Shown here: piece after piece, positions 25,046 through 35,100 of the stretch
How positions within the stretch are numbered: position 1 is the stretch's first letter
Layout: each line of letters begins with the position of its first letter
Assembly (NCBI RefSeq): GCF_047495495.1
Contig: NZ_CP179930.1
Span: 372,001 to 436,000 of the forward strand
Source: Zymobacter sp047495495
GTDB lineage: Bacteria; Pseudomonadota; Gammaproteobacteria; Pseudomonadales; Halomonadaceae
DNA: 64,000 nt
Direction: 5' to 3'
Made by a program: the position numbers and the translations under genes
The notes under the pieces: model-generated
The model's database searches: none
Seen by the model: only the letters and a program-made list of their open reading frames with translations
What the model was told of the DNA's origin: nothing

Positions 25046-28000
25046 CTACTCGTCCTCGGAGACGCTGTGCAGTACCTCCTGACGTTCCAGCAGCTCTCGC
25101 ACGCGTTCGGTGGTGTGTTCCACGTACGTGGTCAGCAACTCGAAGTGACGACCCGGAGTCACCGCCTTGTCCGTCAGCGTGGGCCACTGGCAGGCCAGTG
25201 TGACCGGGTCGACCCCTTTGGGCGGTGACATGGACTGAATGAGCAACACGGGGGCGGGCAGTGTCGTTGGCGTCCAGTGCTGGCTGAAGAGCGTGGCGTA
25301 CCATGCCAGCGCGCCCAGTCCCTGGTCATCGTAGGTCCAGAACTCACTTTTGGATGTCAGCCAATCGCCCATGACCTCGTTCATGATGTCGTGCAGTGAG
25401 GTGCTCATCGTGCTGCTGTCGATCATGACCACGCTGTCGGGCGTCACGCCCTGCTGCACCAGCGCTTCGGTGACGGCGTAGGTCATCACGCCGCCGGTCG
25501 AGAAACCGAGCAGTATGAAGGGGCGTCCGTCCGTGCAGCGAACGATGGTTTCGGCAAGCGCTCTGGTTGCGGCTGCGGGGGTCGCGGGCAGGGCGGCATC
25601 CTGATAGCCGGGCAGCGGGATCGTGACCGCATCCACCTGTTCGCCCAGTCCGTTGATCAGGCGCTGGTAGGTCAGGTCGACGGCGGCGGGGATGAATGAG
25701 TTCAGGCAGACCAGTAGAGGGCGATTACCCTGCTGGCGTACCCAAACGGGGATGGTCAGGTGCTCGGTGGCTTCTTCCTCGCTGAACTGGGGGCGTGCTC
25801 CGGCGGCATTGGCCATCTCCATCAGCGTTTCCGGCACACGCTGCTGTTCGACCCCTTGCTTGAGCTGGGCGTAGAGCGTGCCTGTCTGTGGGCTGGGAGC
25901 AATGGCCGTGGTGTTCGGTGTGCTCAGCACGCTGTCGAGGAACTCGGCCAGTGCGATGGGCGTTTCATGATTGAACATAATGGTCGCGGGCAGGCGCGTA
26001 CCGATCAGCGCCGAGAGACGCTGGCTGGTTTCGACCGAGGTTAGCGAGTCCAGACCCAGCGAGGTGAAGGTGACGTCGCTGCGGATGCTGCCAGGATCGG
26101 GGTGATTGAGTACTTCGCTGACCTGCTGAATGGCCAGTTCGAGCAGGCGTTGGCGACGCTCTTCCGCGGAAAGAGTCGCCAGCTGTTGCGCGATATTCTT
26201 CTGCGGGGCCGTGCGTGTGATCGTGGCGCTGTCGCTCAGCTCGGTGAGCAGTGGCGCGACGCAGGGCACCTCTTGGAACGTGGCCAGATTGAGGCGTGTT
26301 GGTAGTAGCACGGTCGCATGACTTTGCGCTCCGGTACCCAGCGCGGAGATCAGGTAGGACAGGCCCTGTGGGGTCGGCAGTGGCAGGTGACCCGACGTCA
26401 TGATGGTGTCGATGAGCTCGTCGCCAAGCTGCTCGCCCATCTCGGAGCGTTCTGTCCACATTCCCCATGCCAGTGCGCTGGCCGGTAGTCCTTGACGACG
26501 GCGGTGGTGTGCCAGTGCATCAAGGAAGATGTTGGCGGCCGCGTAGCCGCTCTGACCTTTCTGCGTCAGCAGGTCGACTGAGGTTGAGTACAGCACGAAG
26601 GAGGCCAGATCGCAGTGGCGAGTGAGGCGATGGAGGTGCCAGGCTGCGTCTACCTTAGGTCGCATGACGTTGTGCAATTGCTCGGGAGTCATGACATCCA
26701 GCATGGCAGTGTCCACTACGCCCGCTGCGTGCAGCACGGCGGTCAATGGATGCTCGGCGGGAACGGCATCAAGCAGGGCGATGACGTCTTCTTCCTTCGC
26801 CACGTCGCAGGCTACCAGTGTCGCTTCGGCACCGAGGGCGTTGAGGTCCTGCACGATCCGTTCGGCCTGAGGCGCATTCGGGCCGCGGCGGCTGGCCATC
26901 AGGAAGTGGCGCATGCCCAAGCGCGATGCCAGATGGCGGGCGGCGACCTGTGCCAGTGCTCCCGTGGCCCCGGTGATCAGTACGGTACCGTTCTGATCGA
27001 GTTCATGAGGAACGGTAAAGGTGAGCGCGCGGTCGTCGTCAGCATTAAGGGCAAGGCGTTGCAGTGCATGGGCGGCATAGCGGACATCGGTGGCGTTGGG
27101 TGCCAGCGGTGGCACGGACGCAAGCGTTGCGGCCAATGTCTGCGCCTCTTCTTCACTGAATGAAAAGGGGAATGTGAGTGGGGCGATCGTCACCGCTTTG
27201 CCGTAGTCGAACGCCGTATCGCGACCCGCCCGACGTAGCGTGATGTCGATATCGGTCAGCCGGTTGGCCTCTTCGGGGCGTACGCAGTGAATGGCGGCAC
27301 TGTCGTGCTCTGCAGACGACGCCAGCTGGCCGGTTAGTGTGATGGCGTGCACGTCGGCACCGAGTGCCTCTGCCAGCCATGCGGCGGCAGTCCCCTGTGC
27401 GCTGTCGGCATCGTCGACCAGCAGGTGCTGACCTTTGATGGCGGCCGCATGCTGGGTAAGCGTTTGCCAGGTTTCGATGTAAGGCACGATGGAGGTGGCC
27501 GCCTCGGCAAACGTCCACCCTGCTGGCTGTGGCAGTGCATCGTGTTCGCTGACGATCAGCTGTGCCGGGAGGCCTTTTTCATGGCTGATCACCATCACGC
27601 GATCGCCGGGTTGCCATGCCGAAACGTCGTGACCGCACGCTTCGACGACCCCGGCAATGCCGTGGGCGACGGTGTCGGTGTGGAAACCTGCTTGGGGCAG
27701 CGCTGCGGCACGTACCGCAATGCGCAGTTGCTGAGGCTGAAGCGACGGCTGCGCGTCATCCCTCCAAGCAAAGGCGCTGGCCGTTAGCGATGAGGCCTCT
27801 TTCTGGACTAGCGTTCCGTGGTTGCCCGCGGGCAGGGGCACTAGGTCGGTCGGCACCGTGCGGGTCAGCTTCGGCACTTGCAGTTGGCCCTGACGCAGTG
27901 CCCCTTGAGGGTTTCGCTCCGCGATCAGTGTGCTGATGGCGGCGGGCAGGGCTTGCCAGCTGCGCTCGTCCTCGTCGAGGTCGACCAGCAGTAAACGATC

Positions 28001-31000
28001 GGGATGTTCGTGCTGAGCCGTTCGGATCAGGCCCCACAGTGGTGCCCAAGCCAGATCGGTCACGTCCTCGGTATCGTCCGTGGCGATGGCATGGCGAGTG
28101 ATCCACACCAGCGGACGGCTGGCGGTATGCGCATCGGCCAGCCAGCGCTGCAGCTGTTCTGTGACCTGCTGAAGATGCTGGTGAGCCGCATTCACTGGAG
28201 ATTCGTCTTCAGTGCCCGTGCACAGCAGTGCGGTGATGCCGTCTGGCGGAGACTGGGTAAGCGAAGCGCGGGCATCATCAATATCGCTCAACGCCTGCTG
28301 AACCTGTGCCGCGGCGGCGGCTGGGACGGTAGAGGTCGACGGAATTACCCACTGGATGTCGGCAGGAGCCTTGGTGTCTGTGCTTTCTAGTGCTTTCCAG
28401 AGCAGTCGATATGGGGGGCGGTAGTACTGCGGTGGACGGGCCTGCTGAGGATCGAACGATTTCAGCACAAAGGATTTCACCTCGGCGACAGGCGTATAAG
28501 TGTCGTCGAACAGGCGCACGCTGTGTTCGCTGTGCTCGTAGTTAGTCTCGACCTCATCGGTCGTCAGTAGCCCTCTGATAGTGCGGGCCCCCTGCGCATA
28601 GACATGCAGACCGCTGACCATGAACAGCACATGCTCGGGAGCATCTTCCGCCTGTGGCGCGTTCATGAAGCCCGCTTGGAGGCCCGTGTCTAGCAGTACA
28701 GGATGAATGTTAAAGCGAGAGATCTTGAGGTTTTCATCAGAGGCAAAACCTGCTTCAAAATAGATGCCCTCAGGCCTGCGCCATGCCGCTTTGAGGCGAC
28801 GGAATCCGGGGCCCAATGAACGTAGGTGACGGTACATGTCATCCATGTCCAGCGGCTCGGCACCTTGCGGCGGCCAGCAGGTAGTGTCGATGTCCTCCCA
28901 CTCGGGGATCTGCTGCGGGCTGGCCCCCAGTGATAGCGTGGCGTGCTTGATCCACGCCGGTTCAAGCTCGTCGCTGTTGCCGTCGAAGCGCGGTCGGTAG
29001 TAGAACGCCGCCTTGCACTGGCCGTGTTCGTTGGGCAGCTCGACCCGCAGCTGGACGTCAGCCGAAGCGCCATCGGGAATGGTCATCAGCGTTTGCAACA
29101 CGAGGTCGTTGACCACGCCATAACCGAACTGCTTGCCCGCATGGTGAATCATTTCCGACGTCATGGCCCCTGCGATGGTGATATCGCCGTGGATGCGGTG
29201 TTCCTTGATCCACGGGTGTTCATCGGGACGAACGTGGCCGGTGAATATCCAGCCGCTCTGGTCGGCCAGTTCGACCCCCTGTTCGAGGAATGCATGCGAC
29301 AGTGCGATCGTGCTGCTGTGGCGCATGGTAGGGGCGCTGCTCTCGCTGAGCGTCAGCCAGTAGTGACGGTGCTGGAAAGGATAGGTGGGCAGTGAAACGG
29401 GAGCGGCAGCGGGCAGTAGCTGCTGCCAGTCCGGCGTGACACCGTGGGCGTGAAGCGCCGCCAGTCCGGCCAGCAGGGTGCGGGCTTCGTCACGTTCTCT
29501 GCGCATGGCGGCCAGCCAGAGCGTATCGGTGTTGCCACTGTGGGCCATGCCGTTGGCGCGGCCGAGGGCGGCAAGCACGCCGTCGGGGCCGACCTCGAAG
29601 GTCAGACGGGTGTTGTGCGTCAGCAGCCAGTGAGCGGCATCAGTAAAGCGCACGGCGCGGCGTGCCTGATGCGCCCAGTAGTCGGGCGAGCAGGCCTCTT
29701 CGGTAGACAGTGGCTTGCCTGTCACGGTCGAAATGATGGGCAGTCGCGGCGACCGGTAGGAGAGGGTTGCCAGCGTGTCGCGCAGTTCATCGACGATGCT
29801 GTCGATGTGGGGGGAGTGGAAGGCGTGGCTGACGCTCAGGCGGTGAGTGCGCTTGCCTTTCTGCTTCCACTGTTCGGCCAGTGCCAGTACCGCCGCTTCG
29901 TCACCGGAGATGACGGTTGAATCGGGCGCATTGAGTGCGGCAATAGATATGCGTTCATCGTCACCGATTGACGCTAGCAGCGAGGCTTCATCCGCTTCGA
30001 TGGCGACCATGGCACCCGCGCGGGTGATGCCTTGCATCAGACGGCCGCGCGTGGCCACGAAGCATACGGCATCGTTCAGCGAAAACACTCCGGCCACATG
30101 GGCCGCCGCGATTTCACCGATGGAGTGTCCCGTTACCGCATCCGGTGTGATGCCGAGCCGCTCCAGCAGACGATAGAGCGCCACCTCGAACGTGAATAGC
30201 GCGGCCTGGGTGAAGTCGGTTCTGTTCAGCAGCAGCGCATCGTTGCTGGATTTTTCAGCGAACATCACGCTCTTGAGCGGCTGTGGCAGTAATGGATCGA
30301 ACGCGTCGCACAGCGCATCCAGTGCGTCAGAGAATACGGGAGAGGCTGCGTAGAGGGCGCGGCCCATGGTGGCCCACTGCGCGCCCTGTCCGGAGAACAG
30401 GAACGCGATGTTGCCAGAGGTGCGTATGCCTTGAGCGACGCCGGACACGAAGCGCTGCTCGGCGATGCCCTCCAGTGCCGCTACAGCTTCCTCGCGTGTG
30501 GCGGCGGTCACGACCGCGCGATAGTCAAAATGAGTGCGGTAGGTCGCCAGTGAGTAGCCGATGTCTGATAGCGCTGTGTCGGTGTCTTCACGCAGTACCT
30601 CCGCGAGCTGGCGGGCTTGTGCCGCGAGGCCGTCTGGTGATGCCGCGGAGATAGGCAATACGCTGGTGGGGAGATTGACGCTGAGGGGCTGAAGCGGCGG
30701 TCTGGCGGGGTCCTCATCGTTCAGCAGCGGTGCTTCTTCCACGATCACATGAGCGTTTGAACCCGAGAAGCCGAACCCCGAGATCCCCGCGCGGCGGGGG
30801 TGCTGGGCATCGCGCGGCCACGGCTGTGGCTGGCACAGCAGCTTGATGCCACCGTCCTGCCAGTCCACCTTGGTGGTCGGGCGGTCGACGTGCAGCGTCT
30901 GCGGCAGCTGCTCGTGCTGCAGTGCCATCACCATCTTGATGATGCTGACGACACCTGCGGTCAGCTGTGTGTGGCCCAAGTTGGACTTGACCGAACCCAG

Positions 31001-32146
31001 CCACAGCGGCTGTTCATCGGAGTGCGCCTTGCCATAGGTGTTGAGCAGGGCATTGGCTTCGATGGGGTCGCCCAGCGTGGTACCCGTGCCGTGTGCTTCC
31101 ACGGCATCCACCTCGGCAAGTGTCAGCTGCGCGTTCTTCACTGCGCTGCGAATCACCTGCTCCTGTGCAGGGCCGCTTGGCGCGGTCAGTCCGTTGCTGG
31201 CACCGTCTTGGTTGAGCGCACTGCCGCGGATCAGGGCATGAATTGGGTAGCCAGCGGCCAGTGCGTCCGACAGCCGTGCCAGCAGCAACACCCCAGCGCC
31301 TTCTGAGAAGCCCGTGCCGTCGGCGGCATCAGCAAAGGCCTTGCAGCGACCATCAGCGGCCAGCCCGCCTTGGCGGGTGAATTCAACGAACACGTCTGGC
31401 TGAGCGATAAGTGTGGTTGCCCCGACGATGGCAAGATCGCATTCCTTCTCGCGCAGCGACTTTTCAGCCAGATGCAGCGCGGTCAGTGATGATGAGCACG
31501 CTGTATCGATGGTAACGGCGGGGCCGTTGAGCCCGAGCGTGTACGAGATGCGCCCGGATGCCATGCTCATCTCCATCCCCTGCAGGCGGTAACCGTCGGT
31601 TTCCGGCGTGCGGTGGGTGATGTCCGGGATGTAATGGTCGTAGCAGGACCCGATGAAGACGCCGGTCTGGCTACCCTTCAGCGTGGCGGGCACGATGTTG
31701 GCCCGTTCCAGTACCTCCCATGCCAGTTCCATCAGAAAGCGCTGCTGGGGGTCGATCACCAGTGCTTCACGGTTCGAGATGCGGAAGAACTCAGCATCGA
31801 AGCCCGCGATGTCCTCAATGAACCCACCTTGCCACTGGGCTGCTTTAGCTTTGGCGTTGGCGTCACCACCGAACAGCGCGTCGATATCCCAGCCGCGATC
31901 GTCGGGCAGCGGGCCGATCACATCGGCACCGTCTTCAAGGCACTGCCAAAGCTTTTCGGGGCTGTCGATGCCGCCCGGAAGGCGGCATCCCATCGCAATG
32001 ATGGCAATCGGTTCATGGCTGGCGTCTACCTGTTGCTGGTAGCGCTGTTTCAACTGTTCATGTGCTCGGAGGCTGCTGCGCAGCGCATCGGCAAGACGCT
32101 GTTCGTTGCTGCCGGATGAGGACGGTGTTGAGGGTGTCGCTGTCAT
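25046..32146 (-). CDS. Type I polyketide synthase, terminal module with TE (Cfa7-like)
   Basis: 2366 residues. Domains with approximate positions: N-terminal docking helix 15-42; KS 44-475 (Cys217 in DTACSSS, His352 in AHGTGT, His392 in NLGH); AT 580-865 (Ser675 in GHSIGE, Arg700, and HAFH at 774-777, the malonyl-CoA type); DH 940-1235 (His983 in EHRIHGDITIAG, where Ala replaces the usual Pro, and Asp1153); degenerate ER 1450-1690; KR 1715-1895 (GATGALA, Tyr1868); ACP 2000-2075 (Ser2034 in GLDSL); thioesterase 2140-2360 (Ser2216 in GFSTGG, His2334). It overlaps the upstream PKS by ATGA. In the coronafacic acid model this module adds malonate and releases the cyclised acid. Confidence 0.93.
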   Translation of the reverse strand: MTATPSTPSSSGSNEQRLADALRSSLRAHEQLKQRYQQQVDASHEPIAIIAMGCRLPGGIDSPEKLWQCLEDGADVIGPLPDDRGWDIDALFGGDANAKAKAAQWQGGFIEDIAGFDAEFFRISNREALVIDPQQRFLMELAWEVLERANIVPATLKGSQTGVFIGSCYDHYIPDITHRTPETDGYRLQGMEMSMASGRISYTLGLNGPAVTIDTACSSSLTALHLAEKSLREKECDLAIVGATTLIAQPDVFVEFTRQGGLAADGRCKAFADAADGTGFSEGAGVLLLARLSDALAAGYPIHALIRGSALNQDGASNGLTAPSGPAQEQVIRSAVKNAQLTLAEVDAVEAHGTGTTLGDPIEANALLNTYGKAHSDEQPLWLGSVKSNLGHTQLTAGVVSIIKMVMALQHEQLPQTLHVDRPTTKVDWQDGGIKLLCQPQPWPRDAQHPRRAGISGFGFSGSNAHVIVEEAPLLNDEDPARPPLQPLSVNLPTSVLPISAASPDGLAAQARQLAEVLREDTDTALSDIGYSLATYRTHFDYRAVVTAATREEAVAALEGIAEQRFVSGVAQGIRTSGNIAFLFSGQGAQWATMGRALYAASPVFSDALDALCDAFDPLLPQPLKSVMFAEKSSNDALLLNRTDFTQAALFTFEVALYRLLERLGITPDAVTGHSIGEIAAAHVAGVFSLNDAVCFVATRGRLMQGITRAGAMVAIEADEASLLASIGDDERISIAALNAPDSTVISGDEAAVLALAEQWKQKGKRTHRLSVSHAFHSPHIDSIVDELRDTLATLSYRSPRLPIISTVTGKPLSTEEACSPDYWAHQARRAVRFTDAAHWLLTHNTRLTFEVGPDGVLAALGRANGMAHSGNTDTLWLAAMRRERDEARTLLAGLAALHAHGVTPDWQQLLPAAAPVSLPTYPFQHRHYWLTLSESSAPTMRHSSTIALSHAFLEQGVELADQSGWIFTGHVRPDEHPWIKEHRIHGDITIAGAMTSEMIHHAGKQFGYGVVNDLVLQTLMTIPDGASADVQLRVELPNEHGQCKAAFYYRPRFDGNSDELEPAWIKHATLSLGASPQQIPEWEDIDTTCWPPQGAEPLDMDDMYRHLRSLGPGFRRLKAAWRRPEGIYFEAGFASDENLKISRFNIHPVLLDTGLQAGFMNAPQAEDAPEHVLFMVSGLHVYAQGARTIRGLLTTDEVETNYEHSEHSVRLFDDTYTPVAEVKSFVLKSFDPQQARPPQYYRPPYRLLWKALESTDTKAPADIQWVIPSTSTVPAAAAAQVQQALSDIDDARASLTQSPPDGITALLCTGTEDESPVNAAHQHLQQVTEQLQRWLADAHTASRPLVWITRHAIATDDTEDVTDLAWAPLWGLIRTAQHEHPDRLLLVDLDEDERSWQALPAAISTLIAERNPQGALRQGQLQVPKLTRTVPTDLVPLPAGNHGTLVQKEASSLTASAFAWRDDAQPSLQPQQLRIAVRAAALPQAGFHTDTVAHGIAGVVEACGHDVSAWQPGDRVMVISHEKGLPAQLIVSEHDALPQPAGWTFAEAATSIVPYIETWQTLTQHAAAIKGQHLLVDDADSAQGTAAAWLAEALGADVHAITLTGQLASSAEHDSAAIHCVRPEEANRLTDIDITLRRAGRDTAFDYGKAVTIAPLTFPFSFSEEEAQTLAATLASVPPLAPNATDVRYAAHALQRLALNADDDRALTFTVPHELDQNGTVLITGATGALAQVAARHLASRLGMRHFLMASRRGPNAPQAERIVQDLNALGAEATLVACDVAKEEDVIALLDAVPAEHPLTAVLHAAGVVDTAMLDVMTPEQLHNVMRPKVDAAWHLHRLTRHCDLASFVLYSTSVDLLTQKGQSGYAAANIFLDALAHHRRRQGLPASALAWGMWTERSEMGEQLGDELIDTIMTSGHLPLPTPQGLSYLISALGTGAQSHATVLLPTRLNLATFQEVPCVAPLLTELSDSATITRTAPQKNIAQQLATLSAEERRQRLLELAIQQVSEVLNHPDPGSIRSDVTFTSLGLDSLTSVETSQRLSALIGTRLPATIMFNHETPIALAEFLDSVLSTPNTTAIAPSPQTGTLYAQLKQGVEQQRVPETLMEMANAAGARPQFSEEEATEHLTIPVWVRQQGNRPLLVCLNSFIPAAVDLTYQRLINGLGEQVDAVTIPLPGYQDAALPATPAAATRALAETIVRCTDGRPFILLGFSTGGVMTYAVTEALVQQGVTPDSVVMIDSSTMSTSLHDIMNEVMGDWLTSKSEFWTYDDQGLGALAWYATLFSQHWTPTTLPAPVLLIQSMSPPKGVDPVTLACQWPTLTDKAVTPGRHFELLTTYVEHTTERVRELLERQEVLHSVSEDE

Positions 32147-35100
32147 GGTGCTTGAACCTCATTGTTGAATTGAGCGAGCGCTACCAGTTCGTCAATGCTG
32201 GCGGTATCGATATCGTTGAGCGGGGCACTGTCCGGGGCACTGTCGTCGGCCAATTGCAGTAGCGAAGCCAGCAGGCCAGCGCTGCGTAGGCGGTCGATAG
32301 GCACGGTGGCAAGCAGTGTCCGGATGCGAGTGTCATCCTCGGTAGAGGCCGTGGAAGCAGACGCGGGATCGGTGCCGTCTTCTAGGTCGGACGACAGCAG
32401 TTCGCCCAGATGGGCGGCCAGTTCGAGAGGGGTGGGGTAGTCATAGGTCAGCGTGGCCGGGAGGCGCAGTCCCGTCGCCGAGGCTAGGCGGTTGCGCAGT
32501 TCGAGGGCCATCAGCGAGTCGATGCCGCTTTCCTTGAAGGTGCTGTCCAGCGCGATGCCAGAGGCATCCTCAAGGCTGAGAATAGCGGCAATGACACCCG
32601 CAATGGCCTTCTGTAGATGCTTGGGTCGCGCCGAGGCTTCCAGTGCCTGAAGTTCGATTTTTAGGGTGGGAACATGTTGCCCCTGTGCGCGGGCCTTGCG
32701 CAGAGCGCCTGCACTCAGCAGCTGTTCCAGCAGCGGGTGAAGGCTGCCCTGCTGGGCATTGCGGGCCAGCGTCTGCGGGTTAAGGGGAACAGGGGCCAGT
32801 GCGCCGTAAGGCAGTGCCATGGCCGCATCCACGAGCGCATTACCGTGCTCTTCGCTGATCGGTGCGAACCCGGTGCGGGCGATACGGGCCTGATCGGCGC
32901 TGGTCAGATCGCTGGCCAGTGATGAAATGGTCTGCCACCAGCCCCATGCCAGCGCGGTAGCGGGCAGCCCCTGACGGCGGCGGTTCAGCGCCAGATTGTC
33001 GAGGAAGCGGTTGGCGGCCGCGTAGTTGCCCTGCCCGGGATTGCCCAGTACGCCAGCACTGGAGGAGTAGAACACGAAGGCTGCGAGGTCCTGATCGTGC
33101 GTTAGTTCGTGCAGCAGCGCTGCCGCGTCGACCTTCGGCGCGAAGACGCGGTCGATATCGTCCTCACTCAGGTTGGCGATCGTGGCATCGGACAGTACCC
33201 CTGCCGTATGGAATATCCCGGTAAGGGGATGCGCTGCCGGAATGTCGGCCAGTAGCGCTTCGACGCCAGCACGATCAGACATGTCGCAGGCCTTGAGGGT
33301 GACGTGTGCCCCTTCGCTTTCAAGCCGTTCCTTAAGCGCTGCGGCCCCCTCGCTGTCGGGTCCACGGCGGCTGACCAGCAACAGATGCTGGATGCCGTGG
33401 ACGCTGACCAGATGATGCGCAAGAAAGCCTGCCAGCGTGCCAGTCCCGCCGGTGATCAGCACTGTACCGTTGCGGTCGAGCGGGCGCGGAAGGGTCAGTA
33501 CCACTTTGCCGCTGTGGCGACCCTGCTGCATAAGGGTGAAGGCCGCCGATGCCTCGCGAATATCGAACGCTGTCACGGGCAGCGGCGTGAGTGCGCCGGC
33601 ATGAATAAGCATCGCCAGTTCTTCGAGCTTGTGATGCGTGTCGACCGGGTCGAGGTCTGGGCGATCAAGCACGAGATAGTTGATGTCGGGACGAATAACC
33701 GCAACCGCTTCGACATGCCGGATATCCGTTTTGCCTAGTTCGATGAAGTATCCGTCCGGTGACATCAAGCCCATGGACGCATCCACGGCATCACCGCTCA
33801 ACGAGTTCAGCACAAGGTCAATGCCTTGGTCGCCCAGCACGTCTTCGAACTGTTCGGCAAACTCGAGCGTGCGTGAGCTGGCAATGTGGTCTTGGGCAAG
33901 GCCCTGCGAGTGCAGAAGTGGCCACTTGCGCGGGTGAGCCGTGGCGAATATCTCGGCCCCCAGATGCTTCGCCAGCTGGATGGCCGCCTGTCCCACGCCG
34001 CCCGCGGCGGCATGAATCAGAACGCGGTCGCCGGGCTTGAGCGTCGCCATGCGGGTGAAGGCGTGGTACGCGGTCAGGAACGCGATGGGGGTTCCTGCGG
34101 CCTGCGCAAACGTCCACGATGGTGGTATAGGCAGCACGTTGCGCCGGTGTGCGATGACGCTGGGGCCGTAGGCGTTTTCGGCCAGCGCCAGCACGCGATC
34201 GCCTATCTGAATATCCTTAACGCCTGCTCCAATCGCTGTGACGACCCCGGCGGCTTCCGAGCCAATGCGCGTCTGCGCGGGAATCAATCCCAGTGCGGCA
34301 ATCACATCATGGAAGTTAATGCCCGCGGCGCGAATGGCGATACGGACACTGTCGTCATCCAGCAAAGGGGCCTGATCGGGGGCCGGTACGATCGCCATTT
34401 CGGACAGATTGCCCGAGGCAGGAATGTCCAAGTGCCAGAGCGCAGTGTCGGCGGGTGGTGTCAGCAGTGCCGATGTCTCGGTGCGGGCAAGGTATGGGGT
34501 CAGCAGTTTGCCGCGCCGAAGAGCGAACTGGGGGCGCTGCTGCTCAAGGGCCTGTGTGATTACGCCTAGCGCGTCGATGGGCGCATCGGTATCGATCAGC
34601 ACGAAACGGTCGGGGTTTTCGGTCTGTGCACTGTGCAGCAGTCCCCATGCCGCGCTGTGAGCCAGCTGGGCGCGCTCCGGTTCCTCAATGATTTCGGCAT
34701 GGCGGGTGATGACGACCAGCGGTGTCTGGCCCCACTGTGGCTGGGCCAGCCAAGCCTGAAGCTGTTTGATCACCTGCGTTGCCAGCTGATGCGTTGCCCG
34801 TGCCGAGTCACCGTCTTCGATTAGCGGCAGCGGCCAGATCACCGCGGCCGGGGGCTCGGCATTCGCCAGTGCCTCCAGATCAGAGAAGCGGGGCAGTGCG
34901 GTCAGCGCACCGTCGACCTCTTGGGATGACAACACGGCCCAGCGAGGTGCGTCTGTCGGCTCGCCGAGAGCAGAAGAAGGCAGCGGTTGCCACTGAAGAC
35001 GCAGCAGATCGCGTTCTGGGCGATAGCGGGACAGACTGCGCAGGGCATTGGGGTCAGTCTCGCGCACTGCCAGCGACCCGATCGACAGCAGCTGCTGGCC

